From Nelumbo lutea (taxonomy: Eukaryota > Streptophyta > Magnoliopsida > Proteales > Nelumbonaceae): a stretch of 64,000 bases of DNA. Position 1 is the first letter of the stretch. Every line of letters starts with the position of its first letter. The stretch covers positions 18,166,934 through 18,230,933 of the forward strand of contig JAKGHH010000003.1 of the NCBI GenBank assembly GCA_022828595.1, in the 5' to 3' direction. Both the position numbers and the translations under genes were made by a program. The notes under the pieces are model-generated. The model had not been told where the DNA came from, searched no databases, and was given only the letters and a program-made list of their open reading frames with translations. Shown here one piece after another: positions 1 through 14,500 of this stretch.

Positions 1-24
1 TAGTAGGCATTAGAAGATTCATAC

Positions 25-158
25 TTCTCATTCATGTTCATTAGCAAATGATGTGCCACCTTTGAGTTCACTTCCTGCAGATCTGTTTCAAGTGCTATAA
101 GGTACGGAACACAAGTAATTGGGTGAACCAAACCTTGACGTAGAACAACCTCCACAAT
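25..158 (-). CDS. SCC2: SCC2 exon 23 (residues 1383-1427), last exon in the window
   Basis: Acceptor GATGCAG|ATT. It encodes [20 protein letters not shown], then [20 protein letters not shown] and NMNEK. The donor GAGAA|GTATGA is placed because the family continues EKYPAFF, which needs a phase-2 break here. The remaining exons lie left of the window. Confidence 0.92.
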
Positions 159-3100
159 CTGCATCAAAAAATGGCAAGAAATAAAAGTGAACACCAACTG
201 CGGACAGGGGAATCCAATGATAACACATGGAACTCATGGATGCAGGTATCATAACCTCCAGTCCACAGATCCCCACCTTAAGGGCAGATTGGCGAACTCG
301 TTCATTCACATCCAAACATCTTTCCAAGATACCATCCCAATACAATTGAACTATCCCCCCACAAATGTTAGTATCGCCTGCACCTGCAGCAACGGGGACG
401 CTATGTCCACTTCCTTCAGGATGATTTGCTGCATTACTGGCAACCTTATCTGTTCCCATTTGGCTTTCGGCATCAAGAAGATATTCGTACATGTTTTGCA
501 ATGATTGCATCTGGTCAACAGAAAGTTTCAGCACATATATTGAAGTGGATACCAGCATGTAAAAAGAACGAAAATTGTACCTTGAGTCGAACATCACAAC
601 CAGATGCAAATGTTGCTCCAATTATTTTCCCTACATCCTCTTCCAACATATATTCGGGCCTAGCAATCAAAACATATCCCAGTGCCTAGAAAAATAGGTT
701 AAATACATAAGGTGTCTTCCAATTTGATATCAATATTTGAGAGAGATCAACATATATGGAAGTAGACACACACCTGTAAGGCTCGTACTTTTATGACAAA
801 ATCATCCAAAGAGAGGTATTTTTTAAGCAGTTTGAGGCTCTGAACAACATCTACATTTCTGCTATCCGAGGTGATCAGCAACTCGTTACCATACCGGACT
901 AACAAACCAAGACAAAAAAGAGAGCGCCCCACTTGCTGAAATTTACAGAGGAATCAGACTTCTCTGACATTTTTATTTGACAAGCACAAAACAAAGAAAA
1001 GCAGCAAACAAATAGATTTTCCTTTTGTGCATCCCTAGAAAATTGACAACTTTTTGAAACACATATTAGCTTTTCAGGACATAAAGGGGTGATCATGGGT
1101 CGGACCAGGCTGGGTTTAGCACCAATAATAAGGGCTTCAGTGTAGGCCCAGGTCTGGTCAAGCCCACACCCCAGGCCTAAATTACAAGCCCAGGCCCAGC
1201 CCTACACAAACCCAGACTGGGCTTACAAGCTTTCTGGGCCTAATGAAAAGAATAATTATTTGAAAATTTTTAAATTAAATAATATATAATACAAGAAGAA
1301 AAAAACAAAAAATAAATAAAGGAATGGACCTCATTTAATTCCTAAACTTGGTTTAGCTTGGCTTACCTATCCTTTCATAGAAAGAAGGCAAGGCCTTCAT
1401 TCTAGCAATGGCAATGGGGTGGGTTCAGGAAGGGATTTTTAAATTCTTGACCCTAACCACCTCCCTAGACCTCCTAACCCATACCCTCCCCAAAACCCAT
1501 AGCAGAACCACGACCCACACATGAAAATGCAAAACCCTCCCTGCATTTGAGGGTGGGATGGGTTGGGTCTAGAACCATATCCAATTTCCGATTATTTCCT
1601 GTTATATATAAGCAATAACCAAGTAAAATAACATGAACAAGCATCAAAATTTCTTATTATTTGATTAAAACATGTAGAAAACACATAAGTTATCAATTAT
1701 CCTTCATGTAAAATTCAAAATATTTTTAAATTCAACACCTAATACATAAATATACATGTCTTGCAACAATATGTGGGTTGGGGAGGGTTGGGTTTAGCTT
1801 AATAATACCATACCCTACCTGTACCTGTATGGGTTGTAAAATCCCCAAACCCGTACCCGCTACAAAATCTGTTTTTCAAGCAAAAAACCCACCCCATTGA
1901 GACGGGTAGGGGAAGGCACCCATCGGGTAGGGTAGAAATTTCCATCTCTACATCATTCTCATTACTGAGCAATGAGGGACATGGAACAGCATTAAATAGT
2001 GAGTGTTACCACAGAGTTTGTCCCAAGTCCCACATTGCTCAAGAATGGGAATGAATGCCTTCGTATCATCTATAAAAGGTCTTTGCCTAGGAGAACAACC
2101 GTCATACTTGAGTTGACTCGTGTTGGCACATGCCAATTCATGAATATTTGTGTTAAAAAAATTTATATTTATATAAAAAAGTAAATATTTAATATAAAAT
2201 AAAAACATTTGAATATATATAACATATAAAATATATAATATTAAGAATATTTATTATATATTTAAGAATATATATAATACTATATTGCAGGCTGGGGTGA
2301 GCTTGAAGTGTTGGACCCAAGTCTCACCCAGGATTTTCTGGGCCTAATGCAGGCCCAGGCCAGGCCAGGCCAAGAATGATCACCCTTACATATATATTTT
2401 ACTACTGTGACAAATTAAAAAGGATTAGTACCCATGAGACACAACAAAACAAATTGTAATGACACACAAGCTTAAACACTTGAACAATTAATTCATCAGT
2501 CCCAACATTTTGAACTGAAAAATTGAAGGTACAGATAACTTAGTTTAATAAGAACAATCAGACTGTTCTGAATTACAGAGCAATTAAAAAGCCAAGGCAT
2601 GAGGGTCAAGGACAAGGTATTGCAGAGCATGTTTACTTTTGCTATCAAGTGGTCAATATTGGGGAAAGAAATGATTGCATTATTGGAAGATATCCATGCT
2701 GTGTGTGTGTGTGTGTGTGTGTGTGTGTCACAAAAAGAATATGTAATATTATCACTCTAACAAAACACAGGATTAGCCCTTCGTGTGCTTTCACAAGATA
2801 AGTAATGTACTCTACTATGGAAACAAGCTAAACTACTGTTTTTTCTCTCTTTTATTAAAAGAATCATTAGGTGACACCTAGGCAGGCACTTGCCCCCAAA
2901 GCAACAAGACACTTACCCTGTTAGACAACTATGTGGTCAAGGTTCTCAATTTGATCCTCCAATGATTTGCATATTATGCATATATACTGTCACTAACATT
3001 TAAAGGAGTGTGTCTTTATATAAAAGAATCAATGTTCTGAAATTTGTAATCGTATCATAAATCATAGAGAAAGTTGAATTGAATCAAATCGTGAATTGAA

Positions 3101-3173
3101 TAGTAAACTGTAAGATTATTTCTATTTTTTACAAATTTGTCAAAAAAAAATGTAGATATTCTAAGAGGTTAAA

Positions 3174-3243
<70 letters not shown>

Positions 3244-5554
3244 ATTCTACCCTATTTACAATCCAAATATACCATATATGTACCTAAAGCAATAGAATTT
3301 ACCACTTCTACAATGCAACTCTAAGATGATATAATCAAGTTTGACTTGTAACTTTGTAAGTGAAATGATCCACATACAATGACTATTTGGTGGAAATAAT
3401 CACAATGTATGATCTTAACTAACATAATAAATTTGCTTCTAATTAGATCTTTAAAACAAGCTACCCTTAACAAAACTAAATATAAAACAAAATGACAGTG
3501 GATAAGTCATTCTTAATTGAATTGATTTGAATAACAATGAAAATCACAGGAACTGTATAAATCAAATCATAGGATTCAAACAAAAATTGCAAAATTTTTG
3601 TAGAAAGGATTTAAACATAAGATTCCAATTGAAACCCTTGGGGTTCATGGCTCAAATTGTGAATCGTGTTGTAAATTGTAAGATTTTAACAACATTGAAA
3701 AGAATAATAAGCACATATAGTACTGATTGAAATAACAGGAGATGAAGATTGGACAAGCGGGTTTTTGTAAAATTCCGGATGTATTTTAGCATTTTCTGTC
3801 ATTGACACATGCTCCTATGTTCTCATAAACTCATGAAAAATTCCAGATAATTTTATCAGTTTTTTTAAAAAGAGTTGAAATAGGAGGAAGATCATTTTGT
3901 AGCCACTTTTTACTAAATAAATGCCAAACCCAATTATTTTCCTTTAAAGGTCTACCCTGGAATAAAACCCTCAAGGATGAATCCAAGGCTCTAAATGGGA
4001 TAATCAATCTGCTGCAATTGGAACAATTTTTAATTTTTTTTTATCAGAAACGATCAAGGCACTTCATTAACTTGTATGAGAACGATTTACAAATTTACAA
4101 TTTCAGCTATTTTGTCTTAGGCTGGCATTCAAATTGGAATGATTTTTATCCAATAATGACATGCAGCTCTGCAGTATGACCAAACTCATAAGCACATAAT
4201 TAGATAGAATCTTTGAAATTGTGTAGCAACAATGATTTAGTACCAAACAACTTCTATACAATCAAGACTTTATCCTGAACATGCCACACATTAAAGAGGA
4301 AGAAAGAAATAGAAACAAGCAGGTAAGCACATATTAGCCTACTACTTTACAAGGCATGATATTCAATCATGTAAATGTATAACCTGCTTGTTGTCAGTTC
4401 CAAGGGCCTCCAAACGTTTGAAGAAAACCTGAATAAGATATTCAACCAATGTTGCATCTTTTCCAGCTACTTTACTCAGTGAGCAAAGACACCTGAAGTT
4501 AAAAAGGTAAATCAGCTTGCAATAGTCTTCATAGCCCAAGTAAATGGTGTCTTTCACTTTAATAAAAAAATGATCAGTTGTGACTTTGACTAAGGTCATA
4601 ATGAATAATATGCATTACATAAGCATATTTGTGATTAGACATTACCAAAATATTGATCTAAATGGTCTAACCAATTAAATAATTCAAAATGATGATAGAG
4701 CATGTAAAATCCACTCATCTGATCAAAACAAGTAATCAGAAGCTTTGTCCCAACTATATGTAGTCAGCTACTTGAATCCAGTTTTGCCAGTTTGTTCAGT
4801 GCAATGCCATATCCATCATTAAGTTATGGGCACCTAACTTTTTCTTATTACTTTCCACCCAAGTCCTTTATGGTCTGCCTATAGTTCTACTAGCCCCTTC
4901 AACTTATAATAGATCACTTATTCTAACAGGTGCGCTAGATTGGTACTTATCAACAAAAGAAAAAAGGTGTTCTAGATGGTCTCCATGTGACCAAACCATC
5001 TCAATCTACTTTTTCTCATTGTATCACCTATTGGAGCTACTCCTACGTTCCTTTATATGACTTCATTTCTAACCCTGTCCTTTCTAGTTTTACCACTCAT
5101 CAATCTAAGCATTCATATTTCTGCCACTCATTTCTTGGACATGTTTCAAACTATCCAACACTTCGCACCATACAACATAGCTGATCTTGCAACTATTTTA
5201 GAGAATTTTTCTTTTAGTCAAATGGTATTCATCTATCACATATGACTCCAAATTCATTCCCCCATTTTTGCCCGTCCTGCTCTAATTCTATGGACAACAT
5301 TCTCCTCAATCTCTCCTTTGTCATGAACTTTGAACCAATGTATTGGAAGAGGTCATATTAAGTTATCTATTAGTCTCCAATCCTATGTGTACCCTAGCTT
5401 GCACTCCTATTATTACTAAATTTACTTAGCATATATTTTGCTTTAGTCCTTTATTTTAAAACATCTTATTTTTAACGCAGTTGTCCACAAACCTTATTAT
5501 GTCATCAGCAAACATCAGGCACCATGGAGCCTCCACTTGAATATTTTTAGTCAG

Positions 5555-5594
<40 letters not shown>

Positions 5595-8500
5595 TGTAGA
5601 TTTATTAACACCAGTGCTTCTTTTTTTTAATAATTGGACTTCTATGACCAATAATAAATCCATGAGATTAAATAAGCAGAATAAAGAGAAGAGTAGGGGT
5701 GCAACTTGGGTTGAGGATTTGCCAAAATTCGAAAGGGCCCGGCCTGAAAGCCAAGGCCTGATAAAGTGTAAATTCTTCAACTCAGGTGCCCAACTTGCAT
5801 CCCTTGAAAAGAGAAAGAGCAGGCTAAGGACAGCTAACCCTATCCAAACAAACAGCACACCTGATCAAGAAGCAACCAAAGGTGTAAAATTATAGCTCAG
5901 GATACTTGGCACCCATAAGATTTGGGAAACCTACAAGGATTGGCAAGAACTCTATTGTTAAGGAAAAATGTTGTCAAGGGAGACTCAAAGGTAGAAATTA
6001 CCTAGCTGAAATACAACAAACAAGGATCTTGGAGATACTGGTATTACATGAAATAATTAATAACTGTAGCAGCAAAATTGAAACCAAGCTTCCAGTGAAC
6101 TGTTAAGTCAAGCATTTTGGCCGATGTCATGGATGGGAAAGGGGTAAATAGGGAACGATTATATTTGGGCACTTTGTAATGGGGTCTGGCAATGCAAAGG
6201 CAAGGGAAAGTGAAACTCGCTAGACTCACTAAAATGGTGCTTTGATAGATCATGTATTATACATAACTAATTCATTCTTTTCTACCAATTAATAAAATGT
6301 CTGCCCTCCATGTAAGGCCCCAATACAAATCCCCATTGATTTTTTTTTTATTTGATAAGGATAAATTTAAGCAAAGGCCTGATTCATTACTCCTCTCCCA
6401 AGCACTAACTGCATAGGAGGGAGACCATCAGATGCATGTGGGAGAGTGGAGAAAGATCTCTCTCTCTCTGAATTTTTCTTTCTGCTGCTCCACATAGCAC
6501 CTATTTGGAGGGATTAATTAAAACATACGATCAAGTCATGGATATTGATCAAGAAAAGAATAAAAATAGGCAGGGCAATAAATTACTTGATGCAAGCATG
6601 AACTACTGTCAAGAAAGAATGCCGAACAATCATGTGCTTAAGATCTTGTTCAAGTTCTTCAATAACACTGTGAGGAAGCTTTCGGAGCAAAGGAAGAACA
6701 GCATCAATTACAAAGATTATACTTTCCAACAATTGTGCTACTGCTCGATTATCAACCTGCAAACAAGTAAAAGCTATCTACATTAACTCTCTATTCTGTT
6801 TTTAGAATGGGGGTGAGCAAGGGAGATTCAGAATATCCATAGCAATACAACATGGAAACATTCTGAGGTTATTACAGAAACTTTTTGTACATTTTCAATT
6901 ATAAGTTCACAAGTGGAAGAGATAAATCTTACTTCGAAGCAGTATAACATTCAAGCATCTAATAATTTCCAGATATGTTCATGAACAATAAAATTTTACT
7001 AGAAAATATTGGTCACAAAGAAGAATTACTTCTAAACCAGGAAAAAGCTAAGTAGGAACATCTGAGCTCACGTTGGTATTAGTTGCTATCATGAAAGAAC
7101 AAAACAAAACCATATCAAACCTTGGGAAAAAAAATGTTCTCTCATGCATTCTACAACACTGGGTTCCTTAATCTTTAATCACACAAAGGGATCTTCCAAA
7201 ATCCTTGAATACTCATTTTATCTCTTTTTTCTTTTTAATTTTGAAAGATGGAAACAGTATTGTATTAAGTATTAATAATTAAGAGTAGGAGAGAGACCTA
7301 ACCAACAACTATACAAAATGGGGCCAATGAAAGAGCTCCAGTATAAGATAATCATTAGTTCTTTGCTACTAAATAACAGAAATCACAAAATCATTATCCA
7401 CAATAATTCAAGACCAGTAATTGTGAAAATGAGGTAGATTGAATCTTGAGAGCTCCTTGAAATGCTTTAGACCAAAAAACCTAAAAGACTTTCCACATGC
7501 CAAATGTATCATGTTATTGGGCATCATAGCTTAAAAACATTGTTTTTTGATAAATTAGCTTAAAAACATTGTTACTAAGACACTAACAAACTAGAAAATG
7601 AATTTGAAATTACTAAATACTAAAATCTAACACAACAAAAAAATTATGAAATTGCCATCAGGTAAGGAATTGAGAAAATTGATTTCTTTCTTCTTTCCTT
7701 CCTTTTTACCTACACCAAACATGATCCTTTGTTGGAGGCACATGGTCATGGTGCTCTTCTTTTCCCTTTATTTGGGAGGGGTTGGTGATAATGCATACAG
7801 ATGTTCCACATAGATCACATAACATAAACCACTTATCATGGGCAAAAATGTATCCCTTCTTGAGAGAGAAGGGAAACATCAACCATTCACAAGGAAAACA
7901 TACACAAAGGGGAGAAAGCTTTCAAACCATAAGTATTCAAATCAGACAGATGTGAATCAGTCCTCCAAATCTGATATTAATTTCTGATTACAGCAATAAA
8001 AAGGAAGGAAGACAGAGAGATACTGCAGAAGAAAAGAAGTAGGGCTGTTCACAAAATTGTAAAAACCGATCAAACCGACTGAACCAATCCGATTCAACCC
8101 GATTTATTCGGTTCTCAAAAACAATCAGTTGGTTTCGGTTTGAAAAACTTCAGAACTGGATCATTCGGTTTGGTTTCAATTTATGATTTTATACACCAAA
8201 TCGAAACCGATCCGAACCGATGTAAGTATAAAAGCTTCAAAGTATGTACAATTTTGTCTTTGGTTGTGTCAGGTGTCAGAAAAATCAATTAGTTTTCTTT
8301 TGTTTTTGGTCACTCATCTCCCTCTCCCAATCCAATAAAAGTTGATGTCAAGTCAGTCCCTCGATCAAGTTACTTCTATTGTTTAACTTTTTATTTGATT
8401 ATTTCTTTCTTTTGCATAAAATAGTGAAACTTTTCACATAACAAATCCCATCTTTTTATTGAAAAGTGTGTGATCTGTCAAAGATGACAGCTTTCGGTCC

Positions 8501-11500
8501 AAAATTTCATCATACAAAAGGAACCCGATTAAATGCATGCAAGGGCAATCAAAAGTCACTTCGGTTTGGTTTATTTCAAACCGAATAAACCGACATTAAT
8601 TAAAACCAAATTCCAAAGTCGGTTTTTCTCTCATATCGGTCGGTTTCAGTTGTTATAAAAATTAACCTGACAAATTCGATTCGGTTGGTAAAGTTAACTA
8701 AAACCGATCCGAACCGACCTGTGAACAGCCCTAAGAAGAAGAAGAAGAGAGTTCGATGGATCCCTCTCTCCCCTCACTAATCTTTTATTAATCTGATCTA
8801 ATAAAGGTTAATTACATGTGTGCCCTAAAGTGGGTGGCCAGCTCAGCAATAACTTGATATTAAAAAGAAGTCAAGGGACCATAAAGAAAAGCCCCATTAA
8901 CACAAAAAAAAAGAGCACTACTTGACAGAAAACAAGCACTAGGGCCTATTCAGCTCAGTCTCTCTACACAAACCTTTAGCTGAGAGCTGCAATGGTTATA
9001 ACCATAATAAATATGAACCAAAATACCAAAGATAAACAAATTTCACTAAATGTCGAGGAGAACGAATTCACACAAGATACTGAAACAAACCTTGGTCTTA
9101 AGATATGGCTGGAGAGTAACTACAAACTGGGATGGATCTGTAGAAGGTGCACAGAGCTTTGGATCCACTACACAAAATGCATGCATAACTGACATATAAG
9201 AAAGTGAGCCCACCTCCCCTTCTGCATTATTTGTTTCCTCTACCTACAAACAAAAACAAAGAAAAATCTTTACCCGAAAAAATTAAAATGCAAGTTATAC
9301 AGCATTATTGGTTAAATAACTTGAAAAAGATACCTGCAATATCCTCTCCAATAAGCACTTGCACATTAATTCACATCGTTTACGTACTGATGCAAGTGAG
9401 ACAGCATTGATTCCAATAGCTTTAGCTGACTGTGGGAGAAAATCAAGTGCCAAGTTGCGTCTTATAACCATTACAAGAGGTTGATGGCTTGGCATCCTCC
9501 TTAACATCTCAACAATCTGCTCAGTTTTTTTGGCTACTTCCAATGGAATAGAGCTACCATCTCCAACAAACTGAGTCTGGATGCCAGAAGGTTCTTCAAA
9601 CCAGAACTCATAAAATGTTTTGCAGACAAGATCCTGTGAAAAACAACATGGTTAATAAAAAGAATATTAACCAGGCAAAAACAAGTTTGCAGCCAATTTA
9701 CATCTAAGAACATGTACACAAATGGAATGTTTAGTAAAAATATTAGAAAGGACAGGATCAGAAATGAAATTATTCTAAGGAGCCTAGGAGTAGCTCCAAC
9801 ACAAGATAAAGTGAGAGAAAGTAGACTAAGATGGTATGGTCACATGCTGAGAAGACCATCCACAGCATCCATAAAAAGAAGTGAGATGCCTAAGGATGGC
9901 TACCAGAGAAAGATCTCATCATATGAGAAGATAACAAGAAGAAACTTATACAAGATCCACTAGCTAATAGGACAAAGATTACATGTCACAGATTGCACAT
10001 TAAGGAACTGTGTTATTCTCACAAGCTTACATTTACCAAAATTTAGGAGAATTACCATAAAAATAGCAGGTAGTAATACAGAAAAACCTGATACAATCAC
10101 AGAAAGGAATTTGATTTAAAGAATGAACTTTTCTTTCAATGAATTGTGTCACCAGAGCTTTTGGTCCTGTATCTCTTCTCCCTATTCTCAGGTAACCCAC
10201 TATCACTCATCTAATTCTTTTGTATTAGTTCACCTCTTCTCTTTAACACGTCAACTACTTTTCCTTCTTTTTAATCAGTAAAAAATACAACTGTATTGAA
10301 AAAAATAGGGGACATACAACTGGTGGATATGATCCCCAGTTCACTTCCTGCCTTTTTACTCCCTTTCTAGGAGGAGCAACCAGTAGAATATTTGCAAATC
10401 TTAGCACCCACTTAAATAAAGCTTTCTCTGCTGACTCAAACACGAAGTTTATTGCATTTGAAGCCTCTGTGCACCCATCAAATTCCCCATCCATCCAAGA
10501 ATTTTTTTTGTGAATCTCCCTCACCTCACGATTAAAAAAAAAAAAAAAACTCAGAAGCAGGCCCTCTCTCTCTACACAGACTTTCTCAGCTCTCAGCAAA
10601 GAACAAGGTAGAAGGAGCTTGCTCCAGGTATCCCTATTTTAGGAGTTGACAGTTGTATTATATTTATGTTGATTAAGTTACCATTTCCAATAAAAAAAAT
10701 TGCTCCAGGTATCTCTTTTTTAGACTTGTTGAAATAAAAGTAAATATACTAAAAATCTATCCACCTATCTATATAGATAGGTATATAGATAGATAATGCA
10801 TTTACCCTATTTTTAATCCATGTCTTGGAAACAGCCTCTCTGTATGTGCAGGGGTAAGAATGTGTGTATCTATCTTTCCCCAGACCCACATTGGCAGAAG
10901 CCCCGTGCACTGGGCAGCCCCTTTTTTGTTTACCATATATGTACCTAAGATAATAGAGTCAACAAGTTGTACAGTAGATGCCTAAGACGATATAATCAAG
11001 TTCGACTTAAGAATCAAATAATCCACAACCTATATATGACAGAAAATAACTCAATATGATTTTTAAAAGGTGAAGTTGGTTTGACACTGTTATTTGAAGA
11101 CAAGATGTGAGACACAAAAAAGGGACCTATTATCTTAGATACATATCTTACCCTTCCTATCCATTTCAGTTTCCGAGGAGTAACTTAGAGCCAAGTTTGT
11201 GGTTATGGATGAAGCTGGTTTGACAGTTATTTGAGGATGAAAAGTGCGAGACACAAAAAGGGACATTCGTTAAGTCAAAACAGAACTTGGGAAGAGAGGA
11301 TGCTCTTTCAGATGAGGAGAAAACTGAAACGGATGGGAGGGGAGGAACAATTGCAGACAAAGATCAATTGCAGGGTAATGGTAGGCGATGTAATATCAAC
11401 CCACAGTTACTTGGCAAGACTACAACATACCCCTAATCCCCAGCTAGAAGTCCAAGAGTTGATTCTAAGGAAACCACTCCCACAACCAGGGTCAATAATT

Positions 11501-14500
11501 TTCTTCTATCCATTCTCTTCCTACCCAAGGTAATTTGTGCTGTCTTTTGTTTGTTGTTACTAATGCATGTTCTAGTCCTACTGCCTTGTCCATAAGTGAG
11601 ACCATCCTTGATCCAAAGTCTGGCAATGTGAGTGATTCAACTAAAGAAACAGAGGTGTCGAGTCCTATTGAGGTTAAAGAGGATGATAAGGAAGAAGGAG
11701 AAAGATATTAGAGATAATAATGTAGATATTCAAAATCCTCATAAAGGAGGAATTGGAGAAGGAGCAGAACAGGAACAAGGAGGGTGTCACTCCAAATCCA
11801 GGGTTGGTGGAGGAAAAAAAGGACAATGGGGGAAGATTGGAACCAAGCAAGGGTCAAGGAAAAGTAAAAAGAAGGGAAGGAGCTAAAAAGGGGTGGGTCA
11901 GGAAAAACCTAGTTAACCAAGTAAGAGGACAAGAGGGTCAAACAAGAAAAGAAAGAAAAAAGAATAAGTGAAGTGGAGAGGCTTAGGTGTGAAGTGGACT
12001 ATGACAAAGGTAGTATTGGAAGGAAGGAAAGAAAGAAGTAAGGGGAATAAATTTACAAAGTATCAGCTCAAAGTTGGCTCACATGAAGATAATAAAAGTT
12101 AGAATGTAAGAGATTTGGGAAGCTCAAGAAAAAGGAGAGCAGTCATAGGGATGTTGAGGAAATAGAAGCCAGATATAGTGTTGATTCAAGAATCAAAAGT
12201 GCCTGTTGTGAACAAAAGGTGGGCAAGGAGTATTTGCGCTACTAGAGGAATAAGTTAGGCATTTTCATAGTCCTAGGGGTCTTCAGGGAGAACTATCACT
12301 TTATTGAAACATGAAGACATGGAGTGCTTGGACGAATTGATTGAAAATATCCCGGTCTCTGTTAAATTAAAAAAAAAGGTGAATGGCCTAGTCTGGGTCT
12401 TGACTAATGTGCATGGCCCCACTTCCTATAGGAAGTGGGAGGGTTTGTAGGAGGAATTGACAACAATTAGAGGCCTCAACGAGGGTCCATGATGTTCAGG
12501 AGGTAATTTTAATGTGATCGGGATTCATACATGAAACAAATAATCCTAGCCACAAGACTCCTTCTAGTATGAGAAAATTTAATCAGTTTGTAAGTTCTAA
12601 TGAGATAAGAGAGCTGCTTACCTGCCTCTATTACAAGATAATTTTACTTGGAAATTTTTCAAGAGACACCTATCTGTTGCAAACTGGATAGGTGTCTTTT
12701 TTCTTCAGATTGGGAGGAAGCTTGGAGTGGGATGGTAGCTAGAGCTTTACTGAACCTACTTCGGATCAATGTCCAATCAAACTGTCCCAAGACGGAGTAG
12801 GAGGAGGCCCATGCCCTTTTAGATTTGAGAATATGTGGTTACTTCATCCCAAGTTAAAAACGAAAGTGAAAAATTTGTGAGAGGAGGATCAGGTGGAGTT
12901 TGGATGGAAGGAATATAGATTTTACAAGAAGTTACAGAGGTTGAAAGTTGGGATAAAGATTGGAATAAGGAGGTTTTTAGGAGAATAGAGAAAAGAAAGG
13001 ATTGGATTGCACAAAGGATAGAGGAGTTAGATGAGTTAGAAGGAGATCAATTGGAGGAAAACCAAAGGGCGGGTGATGGCAATACAGGTTTTTACCATAT
13101 GTTAGCAAGTGTAAAAGAAGAAATAATGTTTCTCAATTGATACGAGTGAGCATTTTTTATTGAAACCAAAAAACTGAACCGAAAATTTCAGTTTCAGTTT
13201 TTTCAATATCATTAATTTGGTTTTGTAAAAATTTGGTTTCAGTTTTCAGGTTTGGAAATTTGGTTAACCAAAAAAACTGAATTAACCGAAACTTATTATT
13301 TATACATAATATATATTATATATTAAAATATGTGATATATTATATATTAAAATATGTAATATATTATATATTAAAATATATAATATATTATATATTGTAT
13401 AATATATGCATGAATATTAATATGTTAATGAAATTTGGTTTTAACCTAAATAACCAAAAACCAAACCGAAAATTTTGGTTTAGGTTATTTCGATTTTTCA
13501 TTTAAAACTTCAGTATTAAAAATTTCAGTTTATTCGATCCAGTCTTTAACAGAATAACCAATTGCTCACCCCTACTAGTTGGAGTGGAATGGACAAGTAT
13601 CGCTCATCCCTAGGGAGTTGACGGATGCTTTCAAGGAAAAAAAAGAACTTTGAAATCCAAGACAAAAAAGCAAATTGGAAAGATCCAAGCCTTGAACCAT
13701 ATGGTTTCACGATGAATTTTTATCAAGATTGTTGGTGCTAACCTCTTGAAGGTTTTTGAAGAAATTTTTTCAGAGAGGCAAATTTAGTTCAAGAGCAAAT
13801 GCTATTTTTATTGCATTCCTAAGGTGGATGCAAATCATCCAAAAGATTTTAGATCCATAAGCCTTGTGGGTAGCTTGTACAAAATCACCACTAAGGTGTT
13901 GGTGGAGAGGATTAGAAGAGTATTCCCCTTCCTTGATCTCACCAAACCAAGGTGCCTTTGTCTTTACAAAACAAATAGCTAACCAAGTTCTCATTGCTAA
14001 TGAATGTGGGGAGTATAAGAAGAGGTGAAAAGAAGGCTTTGTTTGTAAACTGGACATAGAGAAAGTTTATAACATGATGGACTGGGACTTCTTACTAGAG
14101 ATGTTGAATTCTATGGGCTTTGGAGTGAGATGATGTAAGTTGATAAAAGGATGTTTCCTCCTGTCACTATTCCATCTTGGTAAATGGGGTATCTAGGGAC
14201 TTCTTTCCAGCTAAAAGAAACCTCCGACAAGGCAATCCTCTTTCCCATTTCCTCTTTACAAGGGCTGATACTAACAATCTAATTACAGGCTGGAGAGTTG
14301 GGAGGGAACATGTGATAGTTACACATTTTCAGTTTGTGGATGGCCTCTCTGTCTTTTGTGAAGGGGAAAGGGAAGAATTGATTAATCTCAAGAAGTTGGT
14401 AATACACTTTGAAAGGGTATCTAATCTTGCAGTAAATTAGGGAAAAAGTTATCTAGTCAGGATAAATAAAGAGGGAGAAGAGATAGAAAACCTAGCTAGA

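Larger units (their letters stand above)
2388..4015. other. Intron 19 non-coding stretch with microsatellites
   Basis: AT-rich intronic DNA. It holds a (GT)n tract at 2701-2728 and a compound (TA)n(GA)n tract at 3181-3240. The segment 3241-3390 shares words with 10928-11040 (TACCATATATGTACCTAA, then GATATAATCAAGTT), so both are copies of one dispersed repeat. No gene is seen. Confidence 0.5.
9964..11159. other. Intron 15, right-hand junk between LINE relic and LINE A
   Basis: Non-coding. It includes an unclear LINE-like 3' end at about 10255-10600 (minus-strand frame ending with [14 protein letters not shown]), the 57-bp LINE tail at 10643-10699, a SINE end at about 10848-10927 and an imperfect direct repeat (about 11070-11125 and 11209-11264, sharing GGTTTGACA and GAGACACAAAAA). 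Confidence 0.4.
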
